From JBHWPB01 sp043424675 (lineage in GTDB: Bacteria; Bacillota; Bacilli; Lactobacillales; Carnobacteriaceae_A): a stretch of 24,537 nucleotides of DNA. Under the pieces are notes generated by a model, which was not told the origin of the DNA, did no database searches, and was given only the letters and a program-made list of their open reading frames with translations. The stretch is taken from positions 1 through 24,537 of the forward strand of contig JBHWPB010000013.1 of the NCBI GenBank assembly GCA_043424675.1, in the 5' to 3' direction. Positions 16,101-23,492 of this stretch are shown here, piece after piece (positions within the stretch are counted from its first letter, which is position 1; each line of letters begins with the position of its first letter). The translations under genes were made by a program, and so were the position numbers.

Positions 16101-18377
16101 TTATTCCTTTTGCAGGATATTTAATTCAGGAAAAAGTAAATCTAAAACATGACGTGTTAAACGACGCCCCGTGCCCTCGCTCACATAAGAATGCATGTGC
16201 ATGGCAGGGTTAAAATTTGCCTCGATACAGCTGTAGCCTGGACGTTCAGGCAGACTGGGCTCAGTGCGATCATCCAATATGAGATCTACTCCCGTAATTG
16301 TTGCATCGAGAGCGGACGCAATCTCAGCTGCTATTTTTTTATAGGACGGGTGGATATCGTCCGTCACATCGACTGAATCTCCGCCGGTAGAGATGTTGGA
16401 ATTCTCTCTCAAGTAAACGACTTCCCCTTCAGACGGAATACCCTTTAAGTCATATCCTTGTCTCGTTAAAGTGTGACTCTCAATATCCCCTACCACTATT
16501 TTCTCTAACGGAGCTCGGTGATTAGAGCCGCGGAGCGGGTGAGTGTTTTTATCGGCAATAAGTGCTTCGATATTCCGTTCTCCATCTCCTGTGACATGAG
16601 CAGGACGCCGCTCTAAAACAGCGAGAGTTTCTCCATCCAGTACAAAAAATCGGTATTCTGTTCCCTCGATAAACTCTTCTACGAGAACCGTATCATCTTT
16701 CGAGAAAGCGATCTCGAGAGCAGTCTTATAATCTTCATATTCAGCAGCGTTTTCGAAGACAGTGATTCCTATTCCATAATTGGTAGACTTTGGTTTGACA
16801 ACGAAAGCTTTCTTTTCAATACGAGTAAAATATTTGAGAGCCGTCTCAATATTATGAAACTCACTTCCTTGAGGAACCTCGAAACCTTTCCTGTCTAATA
16901 TCTTTTTCGTCACGGTTTTATTAGCCATCGCGAGCTGAGAAACATAATTATCTTTTGAAGTTTTGTTTGCTTTTTGGACGAGCTCTTCATGGTCGCCATG
17001 TTTCAATAGAAGGAATTGCTCTGCTTCATCTAAAATCTCAACTTCTATCCCCTGCTGTAAAGCGTCGAACATCAGAAGCTGTGTAGATGTTTCCATCTCC
17101 TCGAAACCTTTTAGTAAATAAGGCGTTCTTATCTGTTCGATGTGTTGCACTTCGGCCAGTTTCATACCATATGAGAGATAGTTGGTTTCTTCCATATCTT
17201 CCACCATTTTATAAGCGAGCGTTTGCGTCGGATCTAAAAGTAAATTTTTTGCCCACTGAATAGCTTCTTGATAAGGTGCATCCAGTTTTAGAGCGTCTGC
17301 CATCTCCTGCATCGCTTCGATATGCTCTAACCCTTCCTTTTGATATTGAGTGATTTCAGAAGGGTTTTCTAAGGCGACTTCCTCATTCACGTCCGCCATT
17401 TTCCTGATGTTTTCCACTGTAGCTGGCTTCTGTTCTTTCCATAACATGTAGATAAGAAAAGCATGCATAAAATAAATCTGTGTTGCAGACATCCCAGTCA
17501 CTTCGTAAGGGTTGTTGTCTACATTCCGAAATTCAATATATTCCACCCCTTTTTCCGGTAAATCAGCCACAGATTCCCCGCGGAGACGTGCAGCGCCGTA
17601 GTATTCGCGCTCTTCAAATAAGCCGCCGTCTTCGATAAGACCTTGAATGTCTTGGCTGTAATCTTCTGCTGATTCGTAGGACACACTTGAAGCTTCAAGA
17701 TTGTGATACCCATAACTACTATTGCGCAGACAACGAACGGGTGTACCATGAGGCTCTACACGATCGCCATAGAAAGAGTCATCTGCATAAGGTGATGCGC
17801 CAAATAGATACGTCAAGAGCCAGCGGTGCAACATAAATTGACCCGCCAAATTACTATACAATTGATTTCTGAAGTCCGTAAAATCTAAATCTGATTCGGC
17901 TTGAGCATGTATTTCTCTTAAATATGTTTCTGTAAAACCTAGATTAAAATGGATACCACTTATCATCTGAAGTCTTTTCCCGTATTTTTCTGCTAAACGA
18001 AGTCTATATTCTATTTGGGATTGATCTTCTGAGTTTATTATCGGAATAACTTCTTCATTGTCCGGCAGTAAAGGAGGCATGCTCAGCGGCCAAAAGTATT
18101 CATCTTCTTCAAGTGATAGGTGGGCGATTTGATGTAAAGCTTTTAACTTTCTATCTAAATCTGCAACATCTCCTGTAACTGAAGTAACAATCTCAATTTG
18201 AGATTCGCTAAAATCTGTCTGAAAATAAGGATTATAGGAACGATCACCTAACTTTTTAGGATGGGGAGTTAAAGCTAGCCTCCCATCCTTATTTACACGC
18301 ATCATCTCTCTTTCAAGACCAAACGTGCTTTCATTAAATAACTGACTGAATCTTTCTTTTTTCATAGTTTCATCCAT
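16101..18377 (-). CDS. gshF: Bifunctional glutamate-cysteine ligase / glutathione synthetase GshF
   Basis: GshF makes glutathione in one chain: glutamate plus cysteine to gamma-glutamylcysteine, then addition of glycine. The 758 residues match the family. The N-terminal GshA-like domain keeps its acidic and histidine residues: E22 and E24 in GLEREMMRV, E58 and E62 in FSESQIEI, H143 in SGIHFN, and E282 and R284 in EYIEFRN. The ATP-grasp domain (about 419-758) has KPKSTNYGIGI at 528-538, GVDLI at 696-700 and EANFNP at 719-724. The ATG at 18375-18377 sits about nine bases after AGAGGTG. It is the first gene of the block that continues into the cysteine desulfurase and is divergent from rarA. Confidence 0.96.
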   Translation of the reverse strand: MDETMKKERFSQLFNESTFGLEREMMRVNKDGRLALTPHPKKLGDRSYNPYFQTDFSESQIEIVTSVTGDVADLDRKLKALHQIAHLSLEEDEYFWPLSMPPLLPDNEEVIPIINSEDQSQIEYRLRLAEKYGKRLQMISGIHFNLGFTETYLREIHAQAESDLDFTDFRNQLYSNLAGQFMLHRWLLTYLFGASPYADDSFYGDRVEPHGTPVRCLRNSSYGYHNLEASSVSYESAEDYSQDIQGLIEDGGLFEEREYYGAARLRGESVADLPEKGVEYIEFRNVDNNPYEVTGMSATQIYFMHAFLIYMLWKEQKPATVENIRKMADVNEEVALENPSEITQYQKEGLEHIEAMQEMADALKLDAPYQEAIQWAKNLLLDPTQTLAYKMVEDMEETNYLSYGMKLAEVQHIEQIRTPYLLKGFEEMETSTQLLMFDALQQGIEVEILDEAEQFLLLKHGDHEELVQKANKTSKDNYVSQLAMANKTVTKKILDRKGFEVPQGSEFHNIETALKYFTRIEKKAFVVKPKSTNYGIGITVFENAAEYEDYKTALEIAFSKDDTVLVEEFIEGTEYRFFVLDGETLAVLERRPAHVTGDGERNIEALIADKNTHPLRGSNHRAPLEKIVVGDIESHTLTRQGYDLKGIPSEGEVVYLRENSNISTGGDSVDVTDDIHPSYKKIAAEIASALDATITGVDLILDDRTEPSLPERPGYSCIEANFNPAMHMHSYVSEGTGRRLTRHVLDLLFPELNILQKE

Positions 18378-18440
18378 TTAATAGACACACCTCTTCGATT
18401 TATATTCTTCGTATTTTTGATATACTCTAATTATGCATCC

Positions 18441-18469
18441 TTCATTATACAGAACATAATCATTATAAG
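18441..18469 (+). promoter_or_regulatory. Possible rarA promoter in the divergent rarA-gshF region
   Basis: Plus strand: TTCATT (18441-18446), a 17-base spacer and TATAAG (18464-18469). A minus-strand TATAAT at 18444-18449, without a good -35, may serve gshF, so the two would overlap. The 151-base intergenic region is very AT-rich and other choices are possible. Confidence 0.35.
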
Positions 18470-18528
18470 AAATTAATCGATATAAAGTAAAATTAACCTG
18501 CATAATTTTTGCAGCAAAGGAGAACATT

Positions 18529-19800
18529 ATGACTCAACCACTCGCTTATCGTATGCGACCTGACAGTATAGATAAAATTGTGGGCCAAGAACATTTAGTG
18601 GGCCCAGGCAAAATTATTCGCCGAATGGTGGAAGCTAAGAGACTATCCTCTATGATCCTCTACGGTCCGCCAGGAATAGGCAAAACTAGTATTGCGAATG
18701 CTATTGCCGGCTCTACCAAATATGCTTTCCGTAAATTGAATGCCTCCACAGATAAAAAGAAAGATTTAGAAATCGTAGCTGAAGAAGCTAAGATGAGCGG
18801 CACTGTCATTCTTTTATTAGATGAAATTCACCGTCTCGACCAACCTAAGCAAGACTTTCTCTTACCCCTTTTAGAAAGCGGACAAATTATTTTAGTTGGA
18901 GCGACCACTGAAAATCCTTATATTACTATACATCCCGCTATCCGAAGCCGAGTTCAAATTTATGAGTTACATCCTTTGACTGAAGAAAATATGTTGGAAG
19001 GTCTGCAACAAGCCCTTCATAGTCAAGAAGAATATGACAACGTGGAAATCGAAGATGCAGCGATGACTCATTTTTCTCGTGCAACGAACGGCGATCTCAG
19101 AAGCATGCTCAACGCTTTAGAATTAGCGATCGAATCCACCTCAGAAAATGAAAAGGGGCAACGGTTTATTTCTCTCGAGACAGCTGAGGAATGCCTGCAG
19201 AGAAAAGCTATGAGCCATGATAAAGACGGTGATGCTCACTATGACGTCATTTCTGCCTTCCAAAAATCATTGCGTGGAAGCGATGTCAACGCCTCTCTGC
19301 ATTATCTTGCTCGTCTAGTAGAGGCTGGAGAACTAGAGACAATTATAAGAAGATTAATGGTAACTGCTTACGAAGATGTGAGTTTAGGTAATCCTGCCGG
19401 TGTCCAGCGTGCTGTTACAGCTTGTCAAGCCGCTCGCCAGCTAGGTTTCCCCGAAGCTAGAATTCCACTGGCCAACGCGGTGATTGAAATCGCTCTCTCC
19501 CCCAAATCAAATACTGGAATAAGTTCGATAGATAGTGCCTTAACAGATGTCCGAAGTGGTAAAAGCGGTAATGTTCCTGATCACTTAAAAGATACTCATT
19601 ACCCGGGCGCCGAAAAGTTAGAGAGAGGAAAGGGATATCTTTTCCCTCACGACTATGGAGGTTTCGTGCCGCAGCAGTATCTGCCAGACAAACTAACGGA
19701 TAAAGAGTATTTTTCTCCTTCAGATAACAGCAAGTTCGAAAAAGCCTTTGGAGAGCAATACCAAGCCCTCAAAGATATAGAAAATGAAAAAAATAACTGA
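18529..19800 (+). CDS. rarA: Replication-associated recombination protein RarA (MgsA), AAA+ ATPase
   Basis: RarA is a clamp-loader-like AAA+ ATPase that acts at stalled replication forks and binds SSB. The 423 residues include Walker A GPPGIGKT at 46-53, Walker B LLLDEIH with D98 and E99, sensor 1 GATTENP, the arginine-finger motif AIRSRV, and the C-terminal tetramerisation domain with GNPAGVQRAV and LSPKSN. ATG follows AAAGGAG. It is divergent from gshF and lies directly upstream of 6S RNA. In B. subtilis the orthologue yrvN sits near the same cysteine desulfurase-mnmA pair, and 6S RNA is nearby. Confidence 0.95.
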   Translation: MTQPLAYRMRPDSIDKIVGQEHLVGPGKIIRRMVEAKRLSSMILYGPPGIGKTSIANAIAGSTKYAFRKLNASTDKKKDLEIVAEEAKMSGTVILLLDEIHRLDQPKQDFLLPLLESGQIILVGATTENPYITIHPAIRSRVQIYELHPLTEENMLEGLQQALHSQEEYDNVEIEDAAMTHFSRATNGDLRSMLNALELAIESTSENEKGQRFISLETAEECLQRKAMSHDKDGDAHYDVISAFQKSLRGSDVNASLHYLARLVEAGELETIIRRLMVTAYEDVSLGNPAGVQRAVTACQAARQLGFPEARIPLANAVIEIALSPKSNTGISSIDSALTDVRSGKSGNVPDHLKDTHYPGAEKLERGKGYLFPHDYGGFVPQQYLPDKLTDKEYFSPSDNSKFEKAFGEQYQALKDIENEKNN

Positions 19801-19816
19801 TTTCAATCCTCTCACA

Positions 19817-19845
19817 TTGACTCTATGAGAGTCCTGTGATATTAT
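19817..19845 (+). promoter_or_regulatory. Promoter of 6S RNA
   Basis: -35 TTGACT (19817-19822), a 17-base spacer and -10 TATTAT (19840-19845) with an extended TGA just before it. The predicted start is 19852, exactly where the 6S closing helix begins. Confidence 0.75.
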
Positions 19846-19851
19846 AATAGT

Positions 19852-20035
19852 GAAGATTACTGAGGTGTACGATTGATTCGTAATGCGTAATCCGAACACT
19901 TTTAACAAAGGGAATCTAAAGGATAGGCGGATGACATGCCTTTTCACTTGGACGTCAGAAGCTTATCTGGAGATGCCCACCTGAATCTAACGGGTTCAAC
20001 CAGTTGAATCTAAAAACGGCACCCCGGTAATTTTC
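19852..20035 (+). ncRNA. ssrS: 6S RNA
   Basis: 6S RNA mimics an open promoter and sequesters the housekeeping RNA polymerase holoenzyme. The gene lies between rarA and the first usp gene. The ends form a long closing stem: 19852-19862 pairs with 20025-20035 (11 pairs with two wobbles), then 19864-19868 pairs with 20019-20023. The interior is rich in paired purine/pyrimidine stretches, as expected for one long interrupted hairpin. The mature length is about 184 bases, near the family size. A dedicated promoter precedes it and a terminator follows at 20043-20069. The assignment rests on structure, size and location rather than an alignment. Confidence 0.85.
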
Positions 20036-20042
20036 TTATATG

Positions 20043-20069
20043 GGCTAGATTAATTTCTAGCCTTTTTTT
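20043..20069 (+). terminator. Terminator of 6S RNA
   Basis: A 7-bp stem GGCTAGA/TCTAGCC (20043-20049 with 20056-20062) is followed by seven T. Confidence 0.9.
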
Positions 20070-20127
20070 GCGTCTAAAATCATATGAAGTTATTTTTATC
20101 ATTCTTTCTCTGGTTAGTGATGAAAAT

Positions 20128-20141
20128 TGTAAGCGTTTATG
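20128..20141 (+). promoter_or_regulatory. Candidate cre (CcpA) site upstream of the first usp gene
   Basis: TGTAAGCGTTTATG keeps the TGTAA-N-CG core of the catabolite-responsive element and differs at the last two positions of the consensus. It lies four bases before a possible -10 (TATGAT, 20146-20151) and about 47 bases before the start codon. No convincing -35 box was found, so both the promoter and CcpA control are tentative. Confidence 0.4.
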
Positions 20142-20187
20142 TTACTATGATAAAAACGATCATAGAGTTTATAAGGAGGAATATTTT

Positions 20188-20631
20188 ATGGATATTTATA
20201 AACGTATCTTGATAGGTATCGACGGATCTAAAGAATCTTATGATGCTTTAGATAAGGCGATCCAAATCGCGAAAAACAACGACGCTAAATTGTATGTTGC
20301 TCACATCATCGATGTACGTGCTCTTCAATCCTACAGTACTATGAGCATTGATGTAGCCGACAACGCTCGTGCTGATGCTCGGGAAGAGATGGAAAAGGTC
20401 ACTAAATATGTGGAACAACAGGAATTCTACAATATGGAGACACTATTAGAGTACGGCTCCCCTCGTACTCAAATGGCGATGACAATCCCCGAAGAAAAAG
20501 ATATCGATCTGATTGTTGTCGGTGCAACCGGGTTAAATGCGATGGAACGTATTTTAATCGGGTCTGTATCAGAATATATTGTACGTAATGCAGCTTGTGA
20601 TGTACTTGTTGCACGAGCAGACGTAGAATAA
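20188..20631 (+). CDS. Universal stress protein, UspA family (first copy)
   Basis: A 147-residue cytoplasmic Usp-fold protein that likely binds ATP and is induced by stress or starvation. It has the N-terminal RILIGIDGSKES strand and loop with the Asp that contacts adenine, and the ATP loop G-x2-G-x9-G-S as GATGLNAMERILIGS near residue 113, followed by ACDVLVAR. A longer in-frame start at 20068 overlaps the 6S terminator and has no binding site; the ATG at 20188, after AAGGAGG, is clearly the real one. It is followed by a close paralog 239 bases downstream. Confidence 0.94.
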   Translation: MDIYKRILIGIDGSKESYDALDKAIQIAKNNDAKLYVAHIIDVRALQSYSTMSIDVADNARADAREEMEKVTKYVEQQEFYNMETLLEYGSPRTQMAMTIPEEKDIDLIVVGATGLNAMERILIGSVSEYIVRNAACDVLVARADVE

Positions 20632-20774
20632 TCAATTTTCTGTTTCCAACCCTACCGTAACTGACGTCTTCATATAAAAGTAAGACAATCACTATTATTA
20701 GCACCTCTCAAAAAAGTCGATGAAAGTACCATTTGCATTTGAATCAAATAATTACAACCGATGAAGATAAGTTA

Positions 20775-20803
20775 TTGGTAGCCTGGTATAACATCGATAT
20801 AAA
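20775..20803 (+). promoter_or_regulatory. Promoter of the second usp gene
   Basis: -35 TTGGTA (20775-20780), a 17-base spacer and -10 TATAAA (20798-20803). The leader of about 60 bases can form a small hairpin AGTAGC/GCTACT (20805-20810 with 20824-20829). Confidence 0.7.
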
Positions 20804-20869
20804 AAGTAGCTGGCTTAAGGTGCGCTACTGCGAAACAATGATAAGAGTCCTTATAGAGGGGAGGCTTTT

Positions 20870-21316
20870 ATGAACAAGTACGACCGTATTTTGGCAGGTA
20901 TAGACGGATCTGATGAATCTTACAAAGCTCTAGATAAGGCTATACGAATTGCTAAACATAATAACTCCAAATTATTTCTAGTTCACATTATTGATATTCG
21001 ACCTCTTCAAACCTATAGTACGATCAGTATGGATGTTGTAGAATATGCACAGATCCAAGCTCAGGCAGAAATGGAAAAAGTTACTAATTATGTCAGAGCA
21101 CGAGATTATGATAATTTTGAAGTAATATTAGAATACGGGTCTCCTCGCAATAAAATGGCTACTGAAATTCCTGAAGAAAAAGATATCGATCTAATTGTTG
21201 TGGGGGCGACGGGTGCGAATGTAATGGAACGATTTTTTATGGGATCAATATCAACTCATATCGTGCGTCATGCGCCTTGTGATGTTCTTGTCTCGAGAGA
21301 AGAAATTAAAACATGA
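20870..21316 (+). CDS. Universal stress protein, UspA family (second copy)
   Basis: A 148-residue paralog of the preceding Usp. They share ESY-ALDKAI-IAK, HIID-R-LQ-YST, LEYGSPR and the identical block IPEEKDIDLIVVGATG. The ATP loop GATGANVMERFFMGS is intact, so nucleotide binding is expected. ATG follows GAGGGGAGG. Its own promoter lies at 20775-20803, so the two copies can be regulated separately. It ends in a convergent arrangement with the nitroreductase gene across a strong bidirectional terminator. The pair looks like a tandem duplication that has since diverged. Confidence 0.94.
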   Translation: MNKYDRILAGIDGSDESYKALDKAIRIAKHNNSKLFLVHIIDIRPLQTYSTISMDVVEYAQIQAQAEMEKVTNYVRARDYDNFEVILEYGSPRNKMATEIPEEKDIDLIVVGATGANVMERFFMGSISTHIVRHAPCDVLVSREEIKT

Positions 21317-21430
21317 ATTGTTTAGATTTAACTGTAAATGTTAGCAGAAGTCTTGATTTTTCATACTGTGCCTCATGGGTCTCTAGTTAACCATCTTGTT
21401 CTTTGTAAAGGTATTTGTTTTTGAACAAGA

Positions 21431-21467
21431 AAAATATCCCGCACAATACTGTGCGGGATATTTTTTT
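21431..21467. terminator. Bidirectional terminator between usp and the nitroreductase gene
   Basis: A perfect 15-bp stem (21431-21445 with 21450-21464) with loop ATAC is flanked by A and T runs. It ends usp on the plus strand and the nitroreductase gene on the minus strand. Confidence 0.96.
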
Positions 21468-21485
21468 AGATTAATCGGTTTCTTT

Positions 21486-22085
21486 TTAGTTCTTAAATAC
21501 TTTTACTTGTTCATTTGTGTCGATATGGTCTTTCTCGTCTGCTTCTTGTTCAATAGACCCAAAAGGCATCTGAGCAACCATTTCATATCTTTCTGGAAGA
21601 TCAAACATCTCTCTTGTAGCTTTATCAAAACCTTGTTCGTACCCAATATTAAAGTGCTGTAAACTCGCACCTAAGTCCATTTCTGCTAGAGCTAGCCAAA
21701 CACCATATTGTGCATTTGAGTTGTTGTTTTGTTTATAAGCTTCTTCGCGAACACCTTCTGCAGGCATTTCAGCTAAGGCATCTCTATCTTCAAAGAAGAG
21801 AATTGTCCCAATACCTTCTTTTGCTCCTGTCATGATTCCAGACATCATACCGAATGTTTCATCATCAAGCACATCTTTTTGAACATCATAGATGTGATCC
21901 CAGAATTTGTCATTTGCTTCGTCAAACAATACAACTAATCTTGTTGTTTGACTGTTGAAAGCTGAAGGTGCTTGCTTAACAACCTCACGAACACGATCTA
22001 CAATTTGTTCTTGTGAGTAGTCGCTCTCTGCTCCTAAAGCATAAATTGAACGACGCTTTTCTACTAAATCTACTAAATTTGACAT
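21486..22085 (-). CDS. Nitroreductase family protein (YdfN/Frm2-like)
   Basis: A 199-residue flavin reductase, probably FMN-bound and NAD(P)H-dependent. The FMN-contacting motif KRRSIYALG is at residues 10-18, the second motif QAPSAFNSQTTRLVVLF is near 38-54, and the later segment SNAQYGVWLALAEMDLGASLQHFN is characteristic. The shape and the family-typical PFGSI motif near the end point to the Frm2/Hbn1-like branch rather than NfsB. The natural substrate cannot be read from sequence. ATG follows AAAGGGG by seven bases. It has its own promoter, with repeated TAAGT motifs that could be an operator. Confidence 0.9.
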   Translation of the reverse strand: MSNLVDLVEKRRSIYALGAESDYSQEQIVDRVREVVKQAPSAFNSQTTRLVVLFDEANDKFWDHIYDVQKDVLDDETFGMMSGIMTGAKEGIGTILFFEDRDALAEMPAEGVREEAYKQNNNSNAQYGVWLALAEMDLGASLQHFNIGYEQGFDKATREMFDLPERYEMVAQMPFGSIEQEADEKDHIDTNEQVKVFKN

Positions 22086-22111
22086 AATACATCCCCTTTA
22101 AATTAATTGTG

Positions 22112-22193
22112 TAAGTTAATTACTTATCCTTAGTAAGTATAATGAAACAGATTCGAAATAACAAGGATTAACTTTTAAAAGATAAGTATTATG
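22112..22193. promoter_or_regulatory. Repeated TAAGT half-sites, possible operator
   Basis: TAAGT occurs at 22112-22116, inverted at 22122-22126, and forward at 22134-22138 and 22183-22187. The last two are part of near-identical TAAGTATAATG and TAAGTATTATG. One inverted pair, TACTTA/TAAGTA (22121-22126 with 22134-22139), overlaps the -10 box of the nitroreductase promoter. The region is AT-rich, so chance is possible. Confidence 0.35.
22136..22164 (-). promoter_or_regulatory. Promoter of the nitroreductase gene
   Basis: Minus-strand -35 TTGTTA (22159-22164), a 17-base spacer and -10 TATACT (22136-22141). Confidence 0.7.
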
Positions 22194-22217
22194 TAATTTT
22201 GACTGACCTTTTGCCCG

Positions 22218-22253
22218 AAAAAAAGCCTAGCAACAACGTTAGATTGCTAGACT
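22218..22253 (-). terminator. Terminator of ackA
   Basis: On the minus strand a 10-pair stem with one wobble (22244-22253 with 22224-22233), including CTAGCAA/TTGCTAG, is followed by seven T. It lies 22 bases after the ackA stop. Confidence 0.92.
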
Positions 22254-22275
22254 TGATTATTAGAATATTTTCATT

Positions 22276-23475
22276 CTATACTTCTTGGTTCCTTAAGCGT
22301 TCTATATCACGTGCGATGACTAGTTCTTCATCGGTTGGGATGAGCATCACTTCAATTTCAGAGTTTTCTGTGGAAATAACACGCTCTTTACCTCGGACAT
22401 CATTTAATTCTTTATCCAGTTCTACGCCAAATGTTGAAATCCCTGAGATAATTTTTTCACGCATTTCTGGAGCATTCTCTCCTACACCCGCTGTGAAAAC
22501 AATAATATCGACCCCATTCATCGTTGCAATATATTGTCCAATATATTTTTTAACGCGATCAGCGAAAACATCGAGAGCAAGTTGAGCTCTTTCATTGCCT
22601 TCTGCAGCTGCATCTTCTATGTCGCGCATGTCACTAGAAACACCTGAGAGGCCGAGTAATCCTGATTTGTTATTCAGAATATCGATCATTTCATCGATAT
22701 TATCAAGCCCTAATTTGTCCATCAAATAAGGGAGAAGTGAAGCATCGATATCACCAGAACGTGTCCCCATCGTCACTCCAGCAAGCGGCGTGAATCCCAT
22801 AGAAGTATCTACTGAGACCCCACCATCAACAGCAGTGATAGAAGCGCCATTTCCTAAGTGTAACGTGATAATCTTGAGATCCTTTAATTCACGGTCAGAC
22901 ATTGCTGCAGCGCGTTCAGAGACATATTGGTGGCTTGTGCCGTGCGCCCCGTATTTACGAGCATCGTAGTCTTCATAATACTCATAAGGGACACTATAAA
23001 TATAATTTACTTCAGGCATGGTTTGGTGGAAGGATGTATCAAAAACCGCGACCTGGATAACGTCTGGTAATACCTTTCTCATCGCACGAATACCTGTCAC
23101 GTTAGCAGGGTTATGTAAAGGTGCGAGTTCTGAAAGGTCCTCAATTTGCTGGATGACTTCATCTGTGACAATGACAGAATCATCGAAAATTTCTCCACCC
23201 GCTACAACGCGATGTCCTACTCCTGTAATCGAGTCGTAATTGTCCAAAATATTGAGTTCAATAAGTTTTTCTAAAATGTATTCGACTGCAACTTCATGAT
23301 TGTCAATATCCAGTGTTTCTTCGAACTCTTCACCATTGTATTCAATCGTTACAATGGAATCACCAATACCGATTCGTTCTACAATTCCTGAAGCAATAAC
23401 ATTCTCTTCTGGCATCTCATACAGTTTAAATTTCAGACTTGAACTTCCCGCATTAATCGCTATTGAAATAGACAT
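22276..23475 (-). CDS. ackA: Acetate kinase
   Basis: AckA interconverts acetyl phosphate plus ADP and acetate plus ATP, an ATP-yielding step of fermentation or overflow metabolism. The 399 residues show the ASKHA signature NAGSSSLKFK at 8-17, R89 in GHRVVAGGE, H121 in LHNPAN, the catalytic D146 in FDTSFHQTMP, HGTSHQYVSERAA at 178-190, GNGASITAV, TMGTRSGDID and FTAGVGENAPEMR. ATG follows GGAGG by seven bases. It begins 17 bases after the methyltransferase gene, an arrangement also seen in Bacillus (ytxK-ackA) and Lactobacillales, so the two are probably co-transcribed. Confidence 0.97.
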   Translation of the reverse strand: MSISIAINAGSSSLKFKLYEMPEENVIASGIVERIGIGDSIVTIEYNGEEFEETLDIDNHEVAVEYILEKLIELNILDNYDSITGVGHRVVAGGEIFDDSVIVTDEVIQQIEDLSELAPLHNPANVTGIRAMRKVLPDVIQVAVFDTSFHQTMPEVNYIYSVPYEYYEDYDARKYGAHGTSHQYVSERAAAMSDRELKDLKIITLHLGNGASITAVDGGVSVDTSMGFTPLAGVTMGTRSGDIDASLLPYLMDKLGLDNIDEMIDILNNKSGLLGLSGVSSDMRDIEDAAAEGNERAQLALDVFADRVKKYIGQYIATMNGVDIIVFTAGVGENAPEMREKIISGISTFGVELDKELNDVRGKERVISTENSEIEVMLIPTDEELVIARDIERLRNQEV

Positions 23476-23492
23476 ATTTTTTCCTCCATACT

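Noticed and set aside
20068..20187. Upstream start adding 40 residues to the first Usp
   Set aside because: It begins inside the 6S terminator T run, has no ribosome binding site, and the Usp fold begins at the ATG at 20188 after AAGGAGG.
21396..21662. 88-codon plus frame downstream of the second usp gene
   Set aside because: It runs through the bidirectional terminator and into the nitroreductase gene on the opposite strand; the product is a low-complexity hydrophobic chain.
23476..23492. CcpA (cre) site before ackA, as in Bacillus
   Set aside because: Only 17 bases separate ackA from the methyltransferase gene, and they hold just the ribosome binding site; any cre would lie upstream of the window.
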